This document shows positions 1 through 8,744 of a stretch of DNA of 43,529 nucleotides, piece by piece (positions within the stretch are counted from its first letter, which is position 1; every line of letters starts with the position of its first letter). The DNA comes from Paenibacillus aceti. Its GTDB lineage: Bacteria > Bacillota > Bacilli > Paenibacillales > Paenibacillaceae. Below the pieces are notes generated by a model. It did no database searches and was not told the DNA's origin. It saw nothing but the letters and a program-made list of their open reading frames with translations. Both the position numbers and the translations under genes were made by a program. The stretch lies in NCBI RefSeq assembly GCF_003614185.1, contig NZ_KZ987724.1, positions 5,151,722-5,195,250 of the forward strand, read 5' to 3'.

Positions 1-1460
<1,460 letters not shown>

Positions 1461-1516
1461 AATATCTAAATGCAAATGTAGTTTCGTATCCAGTTTTCAA
1501 GGATTAACCTTGAACG

Positions 1517-1633
1517 TTTGGTGGCGATAGCGGAGGGGTTCCACACGTACCCATCCCGAACACGACCGTTAAGCCCTCTAGCGCCGATGGTACTTGGACC
1601 GAAGGGTCCTGGGAGAGTAGGAAGCTGCCAAGC
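1517..1633 (+). rRNA. rrf: 5S ribosomal RNA
   Basis: The 117-nt segment starts TTTGGTGGCGATAGCG and ends AGCTGCCAAGC. Its 5' and 3' ends pair to form helix I, and it carries the conserved CCCATCCCGAACAC and AGCGCCGATGGTA segments of Bacillota 5S rRNA. It lies 56 nt after the 23S end, which is the normal 16S-23S-5S order. No tRNA gene is visible between 23S and 5S or directly after 5S. Confidence 0.97.
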
Positions 1634-1639
1634 GACAAG

Positions 1640-1673
1640 AACCACTGCCGATAATCCGGTGGTGGTTTTTTTA
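1640..1673 (+). terminator. rRNA operon intrinsic terminator
   Basis: ACCACTGCCG and CGGTGGTGGT form a near-perfect stem around a short ATAATC loop. A run of seven T follows, directly after the 5S gene. This is the normal end of the rRNA transcript. Confidence 0.93.
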
Positions 1674-1678
1674 TCCCC

Positions 1679-1910
1679 TGTGGATAAGTGATGAAATTAT
1701 GATTGCCTCTGTGTTATCCTCAAATTGTACACAGTTGTTCACATTTTCCTCTGTATATTCTCGATATGCACAGATTACATAGCACAATATACCCTTTTAG
1801 CATGAACTATGCACAGCCTTATACACATATTCAGTTGATATATCGATATTATATACTTCTGTCCACATAATTTTAGTGAGTCTGATCTTACTGAAAAATT
1901 GTTATCCACA
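1679..1910. promoter_or_regulatory. cluster of DnaA-box-like 9-mers in a gene-free AT-rich gap
   Basis: Two perfect DnaA boxes are visible: TTATCCACA on the minus strand at 1679-1687 and on the plus strand at 1902-1910. TTATACACA at 1819-1827 also fits the TTWTNCACA consensus. Single-mismatch relatives occur at 1714 (TTATCCTCA), 1725 (TTGTACACA), 1735 (TTGTTCACA), 1764 (ATATGCACA) and 1807 (CTATGCACA). No dnaA, dnaN or other origin gene is in the window, so I do not call this oriC. DnaA-box clusters outside the origin are known in B. subtilis, and this may be one. Nothing protein-coding is apparent between 1674 and 2033. Confidence 0.5.
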
Positions 1911-2033
1911 GGTCGAAATTGTGGGTATCCTGGTATTTTACTGCCATTAAGTTGTATCACAGTAATAATAAGCAAGCCAATTGCTGAAGCTGGAATAGAT
2001 ATAAATTACATCGGAATAATGAAGAATAAGGCA

Positions 2034-2062
2034 TTGACAGTCTCTCCCATGTCATGTATCAT
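2034..2062 (+). promoter_or_regulatory. sigma-A promoter for the riboswitch-DMT transcript
   Basis: A perfect TTGACA (2034-2039) is followed after 17 nt by TATCAT (2057-2062), one base from the -10 consensus. The expected start near 2069 lies about 35 nt upstream of the riboswitch aptamer, which fits a leader transcript ending in the DMT permease gene. Confidence 0.75.
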
Positions 2063-2103
2063 GTTCTGTGGTAATCAATATGCATCCGAACGAACAGCAT
2101 ACT

Positions 2104-2229
2104 TTTTCGTATAACCTTGCAGAGAGCTTTATTAGAGAACGGGCGAGGGTTTCTACAGGAAGCCGTAACTTCCTAACTACGAGGATAAGAATGGTATTAT
2201 TCATTCCTATCAGGTGGTTAGGATTTTTT
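2104..2229 (+). promoter_or_regulatory. purine (guanine-class) riboswitch, diverged, with terminator and antiterminator
   Basis: The core matches the purine aptamer: P1 TTCGT/ACGAG around TATAA, P2 CCTTGC (2115-2120) with GCGAGG (2143-2148), J2/3 GTTTCTAC (2149-2156), P3 AGGAAG (2157-2162) with CTTCCT (2169-2174), loop CCGTAA, then AACTACGA. The C in ACTA corresponds to the guanine-specifying position 74. A terminator TCCTA (2205-2209) with TAGGA (2219-2223) precedes six T. Bases 2171-2180 can instead pair over 10 contiguous positions (one G-U) with 2214-2223, which forms an antiterminator at the expense of P3 and P1. This is the layout of a ligand-OFF switch. Unusual points are an L2 of 22 nt instead of about 7, an L3 one base short and one extra A before ACTA. 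L2 still ends in GG, which could kiss the CC of L3. Confidence 0.85.
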
Positions 2230-2274
2230 GCGTTTCTGGAATTATATATAGCTACAAGGGGGAGCATTGGGGAA

Positions 2275-3237
2275 ATGAAATTAAAGTATTTATTAGCCGT
2301 TTTAATTGGTGCAAGCAGCTATGGGATCTTATCCACCTTCGTTGTACTTGCATATGGGCACGGATATCAGCTCGGTGAAGTGGTAGGTACGCAACTGCTG
2401 ACAGGCTGTATTTTATCATGGCTATTAGCTATGTATACGAAGTTGAGGGAGAAACGGAAGCAAGGAACGAATAGTGGTGGCCGGACAGCAAATTTGACTG
2501 ATTCTACAGCCAAGTCTGCGAAGAAGCTGACCTGGAAGCAAAGATTGATGCTAATGTTAGTCGGAACACCTACTGCAATTACCGGCTTGCTCTATTATTA
2601 TTCGCTTCAATATATCCCGGCATCGCTGGCGATTGTGCTACTATTTCAATTTACCTGGATCAGTGTATTGATTCAAGCGATCAGCAAGCGCGAGCGTCCG
2701 AATGGAGTGATGCTGTTCACACTCGTATTGCTGTTTGGAGGTACATTGCTGGCAGCGGGGCTGATGGAGCAAGGGGGAGCTCAGTTTTCTGCGATCGGGG
2801 TAACATTTGGATTGTTGGCGGCTGTAAGCTATTCATTATTTGTTCTATTTAGTGGTAAGGCATTGCCATCCGTAAACCCGGCTTATCGCAGTGCCTGGAT
2901 GATTACGGGCGGACTGGTGCTTGTATTTATTTTATTCCCGCCGCATTTCTTGTTTAACGGTTTACTGTGGAGCAATTTATTGTTGTTTGGCTTTCTGCTG
3001 GGGCTGTTCGGAGCGTTCATTCCTCCCGTTCTCTACGCGATTGGAGTCCCTCATGTGGGCGAGGGAATGACCGGAATTCTTGGAGCGGCGGAGCTCCCCG
3101 TGGCGGTAATGATGTCCTCTATCGTTCTTCACGAGCATGTTACTGCGCTGCAATGGATCGGGGTTGTCATTGTTCTGCTTGGGGTCATGTTCCCAGAACT
3201 CTATAAGAGAAGTAAGAGAAGATTAGTTACTAATTAA
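2275..3237 (+). CDS. DMT-superfamily (EamA) permease under riboswitch control
   Basis: This 320-residue hydrophobic protein has about ten predicted membrane segments in two repeats of five, the size and pattern of EamA/RhaT-type drug/metabolite transporters. Each half fits an EamA domain, roughly residues 3-145 and 160-310. The frame is open from 2068, but I place the start at ATG 2275. It has AAGGGGGAG about 10 nt upstream, and the residues before it would translate the riboswitch. The only leader element is the purine riboswitch, so the substrate is probably a purine base, nucleoside or related compound. This is inference, because DMT substrates cannot be read from sequence. If ligand turns the gene off, uptake is more likely than export. 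No clear terminator follows. Confidence 0.88.
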   Translation: MKLKYLLAVLIGASSYGILSTFVVLAYGHGYQLGEVVGTQLLTGCILSWLLAMYTKLREKRKQGTNSGGRTANLTDSTAKSAKKLTWKQRLMLMLVGTPTAITGLLYYYSLQYIPASLAIVLLFQFTWISVLIQAISKRERPNGVMLFTLVLLFGGTLLAAGLMEQGGAQFSAIGVTFGLLAAVSYSLFVLFSGKALPSVNPAYRSAWMITGGLVLVFILFPPHFLFNGLLWSNLLLFGFLLGLFGAFIPPVLYAIGVPHVGEGMTGILGAAELPVAVMMSSIVLHEHVTALQWIGVVIVLLGVMFPELYKRSKRRLVTN

Positions 3238-3340
3238 CCCTGTATCATAAAATAAAAAAATCGACAAACTTCTTTGTTATTTTCAGGTATTATTATGAAT
3301 AGTATAATGAACTGATATTAACTCGAAAGTAGGGATTGAT

Positions 3341-3829
3341 ATGGGGATCTTTGATAAATTGAAGGATGGAGCTACTAAAGCTGCTGATTTAGCGAAGGAT
3401 TCAATGGAAATTGCCAAGATTAACTCGCAAATTTCAAACAAGCGTAAGGAAATCGAGAAGAGCTATCTATTAATCGGTAAGGAAGTATACAAGGCTTATA
3501 CCAACAAAGAAATGGATGCGCTTGAAGCATTAGTACAAGAGCAAAGTGATCTGATCCGCGGCTTGGAAGAAGAAGTGGAGCAACTTGAATTTAAAATCAG
3601 ACAAATCAAGGATGAGAAGGAATGTGTATGCGGAAGAGTGGTACCGATGGATACCAAATTCTGTCCGTCCTGCGGCCACAAATTTGAGGAGCTGCCAGCC
3701 ATTATCGAGGTCGCTGAGGAGCCGTCGGATGAGACGCTTGTGGTCTTGAAACATTGCAGCTCTTGCGATGCCATTGTGAATGAGAACGATCAGTTCTGCG
3801 ATAAGTGCGGAAATCCGCTCGCTCCGTAA
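3341..3829 (+). CDS. coiled-coil protein with two C-terminal zinc ribbons
   Basis: This is a 162-residue soluble protein. Residues 20-95 are charged and heptad-like, probably a coiled coil. Two zinc-binding ribbons follow. The first uses C95, C97, C108 and C111, and its first knuckle is CxC rather than CxxC. The second uses C139, C142, C153 and C156. The ATG has GTAGGGATT just upstream, and a TATAAT lies at 3303-3308. It stands alone, with a terminator after it at 3876-3922. Proteins of this build are usually annotated as zinc-ribbon domain proteins of unknown function. A role in binding nucleic acid or protein partners is possible but not shown. Confidence 0.85.
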   Translation: MGIFDKLKDGATKAADLAKDSMEIAKINSQISNKRKEIEKSYLLIGKEVYKAYTNKEMDALEALVQEQSDLIRGLEEEVEQLEFKIRQIKDEKECVCGRVVPMDTKFCPSCGHKFEELPAIIEVAEEPSDETLVVLKHCSSCDAIVNENDQFCDKCGNPLAP

Positions 3830-3875
3830 GGAGGGCTTGGCGAGAGAACGCCTATGGGACTAGATTCATATTAGC

Positions 3876-3922
3876 AAACAGGTTGAAAACCGTCGTATAG
3901 ATGGTTGTCGGCCTGTTTTTTG
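3876..3922 (+). terminator. intrinsic terminator after the zinc-ribbon gene
   Basis: AACAGG (3877-3882) pairs with CCTGTT (3912-3917), with an inner AACC/GGTT pairing, and a T run follows. It separates the zinc-ribbon gene from fhs. Confidence 0.7.
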
Positions 3923-4026
3923 TTGATTGTTCTTTTTTGCACATATTAAATTTGTTGTTTCGTGTACAATATGACGGTATGGTTTTAGATTTTGCATATT
4001 GAAGCTGATGGGGGTTGCCTGAGGAA

Positions 4027-5658
4027 ATGAAGCCTATTGTAGACATTGCCAAGTCGTTTGGAATTGATGAGCAGTATATTGAACTGTACGGGAAGTATAA
4101 GTGCAAAATAAACTTGAAAATCAGAGAGGACTTGCAGGATCGGCCTAATGGTAAGCTGGTGCTCGTCACAGCGATGAATCCTACGCCCGCTGGGGAAGGG
4201 AAGACGCTAACAACGATCGGTCTCTCGCAAGCTCTTAATTTGATAGGGATTCCGACCATCGCTGCGCTTAGGGAGCCATCTCTCGGCCCTTGCTTCGGTA
4301 TGAAGGGCGGAGCTACAGGCAGCGGCAAGGCGGAGATTCTGCCCGCGGAGGATATTAATCTGCATTTTACGGGAGATATTCATGCGATCACTGCAGCTCA
4401 TAATTTGCTGTCGGCGATGATTGAGAATCATATATATCATGGCAATGCATTGCAGATCGATACGCAGCGTATCGTGTGGAAGCATGCGATGGATATGAAT
4501 GACCGCAGCCTGCGTAAGATTGTGTGTGGTATTGGAGACGGGAACGGAAGTGTACATGAGTCCGGCTTCATGATCACAACAGCTTCTGAAATCATGGCTG
4601 TGCTGTGCTTAAGTGAGGATCTGCACGACCTCAGACAGCGCCTAGGGAAGATTATCGTCGCTTACAATATGTCTGGAGAAGCAGTGACAGCAGAGCAAAT
4701 CGGAGCGGTGGATTCAATGACCGTACTACTGAAGGATGCCATTATGCCTAATATGGTGCAGACGGCGGAGGGGACCCCGGTGTTCGTTCATGGCGGACCT
4801 TTTGCGAATATTGCCCATGGCTGCAGCAGTGTCATCGGTACGAAGACAGCGTTGAAGCTGGCGGATGTAGTAGTGACGGAGGCAGGCTTCGGCGCAGATT
4901 TGGGGGCCGAGAAATTCTTCGATATCAAATGCCGTCAATCCGGGCTGACTCCGGCCGCAGCGGTGCTGGTAGTTACGGTGAAGGCGTTGAAATATAACGG
5001 CGGCGTAGCTAAAAACGAGCTGGACGGATCTAACCTGGCTGCACTGCAAGCGGGATTGGGGAATATGGAGCGGCATATTGAGAATATTCGTAAGTTCGGC
5101 GTACCTGTCATGGTAGTTATCAACCACTTCGCGAATGATCACGAAGAGGAGTTGGAGCTGCTTATCGAGCATTGCCGCCAGCTCGGCGTGAGTGCCGCTG
5201 TGTCCAATGTATGGGCCGAAGGCGGTGCAGGGGGCAGACAGATGGCGGAAATGCTGCGAGATATCCTGGAGCATGGACATAGCAGCTTCGCTCCTCTATA
5301 TACGCTGGACAGTAGTCTTATGGAGAAAATAGAGACGATCGTGCATCAAATATACCATGGTGCGGGAGTTCAGATGACCCCATCAGCGCGTAGGAAGCTG
5401 GAGCAGATCGAGGGTCTTGGGTTCGGCGGTATGCCGGTATGCATGGCGAAGACGCCATACTCTTTCTCCGATCAGCCGAAGCTGCTCGGCGCGCCGGAGG
5501 ATTTTACCGTTCAGATCAAAGATGTTACATTGTCAGCCGGAGCCGGCTTTGTCGTCGTTCATACCGGAAATATCGTGACGATGCCCGGACTGCCGAAGGT
5601 TCCCGCAGCTGAGCGAATTTATCTGGATGAGACAGGGAAAGTTAACGGATTAATCTAA
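4027..5658 (+). CDS. fhs: formate-tetrahydrofolate ligase
   Basis: The enzyme makes 10-formyl-tetrahydrofolate from formate, ATP and tetrahydrofolate, feeding purine and formyl-methionine synthesis. The 543-residue protein is close to the family length of about 555. It has the signature nucleotide loop TPAGEGKT at residues 53-60, a conserved region around LREPSLGPCFGMKGGATG, and the C-terminal TVQIKDVTLSAGAGF segment. Start choice is uncertain. ATG 4027 gives the usual short N-terminus (MKPIVDIAKSFGI). The in-frame TTG at 4015 is directly abutted by GGGGG and would add four residues. The downstream acetyltransferase begins 77 nt later with no terminator between, so the two may be co-transcribed. 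Confidence 0.96.
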   Translation: MKPIVDIAKSFGIDEQYIELYGKYKCKINLKIREDLQDRPNGKLVLVTAMNPTPAGEGKTLTTIGLSQALNLIGIPTIAALREPSLGPCFGMKGGATGSGKAEILPAEDINLHFTGDIHAITAAHNLLSAMIENHIYHGNALQIDTQRIVWKHAMDMNDRSLRKIVCGIGDGNGSVHESGFMITTASEIMAVLCLSEDLHDLRQRLGKIIVAYNMSGEAVTAEQIGAVDSMTVLLKDAIMPNMVQTAEGTPVFVHGGPFANIAHGCSSVIGTKTALKLADVVVTEAGFGADLGAEKFFDIKCRQSGLTPAAAVLVVTVKALKYNGGVAKNELDGSNLAALQAGLGNMERHIENIRKFGVPVMVVINHFANDHEEELELLIEHCRQLGVSAAVSNVWAEGGAGGRQMAEMLRDILEHGHSSFAPLYTLDSSLMEKIETIVHQIYHGAGVQMTPSARRKLEQIEGLGFGGMPVCMAKTPYSFSDQPKLLGAPEDFTVQIKDVTLSAGAGFVVVHTGNIVTMPGLPKVPAAERIYLDETGKVNGLI

Positions 5659-5735
5659 AAAAGAGTGGAACTATATGGATTTCCAAGTTACGATGTTAAA
5701 TATGAGACAAACGTAACAAGAAATGAGGGAATCTA

Positions 5736-6914
5736 ATGGAGATCAGACAACTGGTTGCCGAAGAGTTTGAGGTCAGCGCGGATTTGGGAGAATATGCATT
5801 TCAATATAAATTGTCTCCTGTTGAGCGGGCCGAACGAAGAACACATTTCAGGCCGGAGCAGGCATGGGGAGCGTTCGAGGATGGACAACTCCAGGCTCGT
5901 CTGCTGCTATTGCCGCTGCAAATTTATATTCAAGGCAAGCCCTTCGATATGGGAGGAATTGCCGGCGTGGCCTCCTGGCCAGAGAAGCGCCGTAGCGGTC
6001 TGGTACGGCATTTATTCAATCAGGTGTTAAGCGTCATGAAGGAGCAGGGTCAGACGATATCCTGCCTCAATCCGTTCTCGTTCGCCTACTACCGTAAATT
6101 CGGCTGGGAGCAAATGACCGAGCTACGGAAATATACGATTCCAGTAAATCAATTTCCAGCGCGCAAGAGCTTCAAGGGCAGAGTAAGCAGGGATACCAAG
6201 GACATCGCGCTGTTGGATGAAATATACCGCCCTTATGCTCAGCGCTATAACGGAATGCTGCTCCGTGACCATGAGTGGTGGGAGAGAAGGGTATTGGATG
6301 CAGACTCCCATGATGTCGTATATTACTCGGAGGAAGGTACTCCGCAGGGATACGCGATATATAAGGTTGCGAATCGTGAGCTAACGATCGAAGAATTTAT
6401 CTATCATAATGAGGTGGCACGGGAGGCCTTATGGACCTACTATGCCAATCATGATTCCATGGTTGAACAAGCGGTCGTGGAGTGCATCCCCTTGGATGAT
6501 TTCTTCCCGTTCATGCTCGATAATCCTCGCTTCAAGCAGGAGATTAACCCATATTTCATGGCTCGGATCGTCGATGCCGCTGCATTTATTAGTGAATATA
6601 CCTTTCAGGCGTTTGAGGCAGAGACAAAGCTGATGCTGCGGATCGAGGATACTTCGGCCGCGTGGAATGACGGAGTCTGGGAGTTATCGATTTCGCCTGA
6701 TGGAAGCGGACGGCTGGACAAGCTTGCTGGGAGCCTGGCTGAAGCTGAGCTAGATCTCGCATTTGATATCCGTACCTTGACGACGATGCTCATGGGGTAC
6801 AGACGTCCGCTAGAGATGTACCGTTGTGGTCGATTAGTAGGGCAGGAGGCAGTCGTGAATACCCTGGAGCGTCTGATTCCGGTTGGTACGGTCTATTTAA
6901 CCGACTCTTTCTGA
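5736..6914 (+). CDS. Eis-like GNAT N-acetyltransferase
   Basis: This 392-residue protein has the layout of the Eis (enhanced intracellular survival) family. It has an N-terminal GNAT fold with the acetyl-CoA loop VASWPEKRRSGL at residues 78-89, a second degenerate GNAT-like part (about 150-290), and a C-terminal sterol-carrier-like domain (about 290-390) ending in a terminal Phe. In this family the terminal carboxylate takes part in catalysis. The ATG follows TGAGGGAATCTA. Eis relatives acetylate aminoglycosides or lysine and polyamine amines, but the substrate here is unknown. The gene is followed by a repeat-rich non-coding gap. Confidence 0.9.
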   Translation: MEIRQLVAEEFEVSADLGEYAFQYKLSPVERAERRTHFRPEQAWGAFEDGQLQARLLLLPLQIYIQGKPFDMGGIAGVASWPEKRRSGLVRHLFNQVLSVMKEQGQTISCLNPFSFAYYRKFGWEQMTELRKYTIPVNQFPARKSFKGRVSRDTKDIALLDEIYRPYAQRYNGMLLRDHEWWERRVLDADSHDVVYYSEEGTPQGYAIYKVANRELTIEEFIYHNEVAREALWTYYANHDSMVEQAVVECIPLDDFFPFMLDNPRFKQEINPYFMARIVDAAAFISEYTFQAFEAETKLMLRIEDTSAAWNDGVWELSISPDGSGRLDKLAGSLAEAELDLAFDIRTLTTMLMGYRRPLEMYRCGRLVGQEAVVNTLERLIPVGTVYLTDSF

Positions 6915-6995
6915 TTAGATCAATATCGGAACAGCTAGCTGCAAAGTGTTAGCGCGATCTTCACGCGTGCGAATCATCGGCGTTCAAGCTCGAAG

Positions 6996-7173
6996 CCTGC
7001 AAAAATGCAGGTTTTATCGTTCAATATCCCTAGTTCTGAAGAAAAGCCTGCAAATGTGCAGGCTTTTCTTCAGTTTTGATTGGAATCCGCCCGATTCAGA
7101 GGAAAAAACTGCATTATCGCAGGAATTTTCCAAATCAGGGCGATATATCTCGGAATTCCTGCATATTTGCAGG
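6996..7173. repeat. four-hairpin TGCAGG array, copy 1
   Basis: Four hairpins built on CCTGCA...TGCAGG are centred near 7003, 7054, 7115 and 7165, a spacing of about 51, 61 and 50 nt. The second is a perfect 17-bp stem (7036-7073) with an AATG loop. The third is imperfect. A related, partly decayed array lies at 34325-34453. Both arrays sit next to a copy of the 185-bp repeat. No gene is visible in 6915-7226. The first hairpin or the 17-bp palindrome may also act as the terminator of the acetyltransferase gene. Confidence 0.7.
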
Positions 7174-7226
7174 CTTTTGAGTTACTGGATCATGGTCGAG
7201 CCTCAACCGATCAGACTGTCGATATC

Positions 7227-7411
7227 CTAACGAAACTGGAGAGCGTTATATACTCAAAAATAAGCCCAGTTCGAATCTAACGAAACTCCATATCGCTATT
7301 TTGGAGAAATCAGGCTTCAAGCGCACTTATGTAAACCAATAACGTTACCTAGTTTCGTCACAAATTTCAGAGGCCCATTTTGGTGCGAATAGCGATACCA
7401 CGTTTCGTTAG
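7227..7411 (-). repeat. 185-bp four-arm palindromic repeat, copy A
   Basis: The element is bounded by CTAACGAAAC and GTTTCGTTAG and holds two forward and two inverted copies of that motif. In minus orientation it aligns along its whole length with the copies at 34484-34668 and 36627-36811, and all three are exactly 185 bp. Internal conserved words include TATCGCTATT, GGTTTACATAAG, GCTTGAAGCCTGA and GGAGTTTCGTTAG. It begins two bases beyond the terminator of the 7461-7718 gene. No target-site duplication is obvious. Confidence 0.85.
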
Positions 7412-7413
7412 AA

Positions 7414-7448
7414 CAAAAAAGGACCGCCGCAGACGGCAATCCTTTTTT
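7414..7448 (-). terminator. terminator, usable on both strands
   Basis: AAAAAAGGA and GCCG pair with CGGC and TCCTTTTTT around a CAGA loop, with two unpaired bases on each side. It is A-rich on one side and T-rich on the other, so it could end transcripts from either direction. It lies 13 nt after the stop codon of the 7461-7718 gene. Confidence 0.8.
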
Positions 7449-7460
7449 GGAACTGTTCGA

Positions 7461-7718
7461 TTAGGATTTACTCCTGCGCATGGAGCGCAAAATCATGCTT
7501 ACGATAAGGACAAGCACGATGGCCCCGATCAGGGCAGGGACGAAATAGAAGCCTCCGATCACCGGGCCCCAGTTTCCTAACAGGAAGCTGCCCAACCAAG
7601 CCCCGATAAATCCGGCAATAATATTGCCGATTACCCCACCAGGGACATCTCTACCTAGAATTAATCCGGCCAGCCAGCCGAGTACACCACCGATAATTAA
7701 TGACCATAAAAACCCCAT
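7461..7718 (-). CDS. GlsB/YeaQ/YmgE-family small membrane protein
   Basis: This 85-residue protein consists of three hydrophobic glycine-rich segments (about residues 5-22, 28-52 and 58-80) and a basic tail RSMRRSKS. The pattern GGVLGWLAGLILG followed by IGNIIAGFIGAWLG is typical of the transglycosylase-associated / GlsB stress-response family. The start is ATG at 7718, with AGAGGTG seven bases upstream. The GTG at 7727 lies inside that ribosome binding site. Family members are linked to general stress in Gram-positives, but the molecular function is unknown. The gene is monocistronic, with its own terminator. Confidence 0.9.
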   Translation of the reverse strand: MGFLWSLIIGGVLGWLAGLILGRDVPGGVIGNIIAGFIGAWLGSFLLGNWGPVIGGFYFVPALIGAIVLVLIVSMILRSMRRSKS

Positions 7719-7832
7719 TGCTAACACCTCTGCTTTTTAGTTGGTTTGTCGTTTACTATTTACCAAAAAGGGGTGTTTTAAACATGTTTTTTGAAAAAGG
7801 TGCCAATTTGGAAATCATATGCCCAGGCTGGC

Positions 7833-8660
7833 TTAGCGCCTTCGACGAAAGCGGGCTACGAATAAGCAAGCGAGCACAAGAATAACCAGTGAACCGGCAG
7901 CCGTGATCGCTTCTTCCATACTTCCCTCAGTCTGCCCTGTTCCTTGACCGAGCCCGCCCCATGCTCCGCGATCTCCGCCGAAGCCACCAGGGAAGCCGCC
8001 CTCGATTCCGGCTTGTCCCCGTTCTCCATTCCACGCCGGAAGGTCCGCCGGAACGTTTGTCTCATCTGGCTGAGCTTGGCCGGCTTGACTCTGCTGCCCA
8101 TTATCAGCACCTTGCTGAGGCTCGGCATTTGTGGTTTGCTGTGCAGGACTGCCATCCGTACCTTGTTTCTGCGCATCTTGCTTGTTAGGCACTTCTGATG
8201 GGGTTGGGTCGGTGTCTACATCCCCGTTCGGTGTGATTGGCTGGGCTTGCTCACCCTGAACATTATCATCGCCCTGGCCCATGGTGGGTCTGCCACCGCC
8301 CATGCCGCCTCTGCCTCCCATGCCACCGCCCATACCTCCGCCGCTGCCGGAACCGTCACCTGAAGAAGGAATCGTGCCGTCCAGCTGCTGCGTTATATTC
8401 TCGACTTGGGAGGAGTTGCTGTTAATCAACTGGGGCAAAGCTTGTTCATACTGCTCATAGGTGTAGAACGCAGTCGGATCTGCTTTTACATATGGACTGA
8501 TCATCTCGGACAATTGATTAATCCGCGCCGTGAAGGTATCGCTGGCAAGATAGCCTTCGGTCGCTTCCTTCAGAATTTCGTGGTACTCCTCCTTGTACTT
8601 ATCGACGGCGAGCAGCTTGGCGATCAGTGGCCGTTCCGCCACCGCTCCCTCAATAAAGAT
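7833..8660 (-). pseudogene. CotH-like spore coat protein, 5'-truncated remnant
   Basis: The remaining frame matches the C-terminal part of CotH-type proteins: AERPLIAKLLAVDKYKEEYH, then a helical region. Next come a glycine-methionine-rich stretch (GGGMGGGMGGRGG), a Gln/Pro/Asp-rich linker, GGFPGGFGGD, and one C-terminal membrane segment (VILVLACLF) with an arginine tail. CotH is a protein kinase that phosphorylates coat proteins, and its kinase domain would lie upstream. Here the frame stops at an in-frame TAG (8658-8660), and the DNA beyond it is the Fur-regulated promoter of the next gene. The nearest start codon is GTG 8642, without a good ribosome binding site. The catalytic domain is therefore missing. 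Expression is doubtful. Confidence 0.75.
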
Positions 8661-8663
8661 CTA

Positions 8664-8693
8664 TTGACAATGATAATTATTATCAATTACTAT
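8664..8693 (+). promoter_or_regulatory. promoter with overlapping perfect Fur box
   Basis: TTGACA (8664-8669), an 18-nt spacer and TACTAT (8688-8693) form a sigma-A-type promoter. The spacer holds TGATAATTATTATCA (8671-8685), a perfect 7-1-7 inverted repeat matching the Fur box of B. subtilis. Iron-bound Fur would occlude this promoter, so the downstream heme monooxygenase should be induced by iron limitation. Confidence 0.88.
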
Positions 8694-8744
8694 GGAGATA
8701 GTGTTAAATTATTTATTATTGATGATGATGCGGAGGTACTGCCA

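Noticed and set aside
1679-1910. Chromosomal origin oriC
   Set aside because: DnaA boxes are present, but no dnaA, dnaN, rpmH or recF is in the window and the AT-rich unwinding region is not distinct. I keep it only as a DnaA-box cluster.
2068-2274. N-terminal extension of the DMT permease
   Set aside because: The frame is open, but these codons read through the riboswitch and terminator. The ATG at 2275 has a proper ribosome binding site.
4726-5280. 184-codon minus-strand frame
   Set aside because: It lies wholly inside fhs on the opposite strand. The composition is that of an antisense shadow.
7227-7411. CRISPR array from repeated TAACGAAAC words
   Set aside because: Arms are in both orientations, spacers are themselves conserved between copies, and no cas gene is present.
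8406-8744. Long N-terminal extension of the heme monooxygenase
   Set aside because: The frame runs antisense through the CotH remnant and the promoter. TTG 8745 with GGAGG gives the family length.
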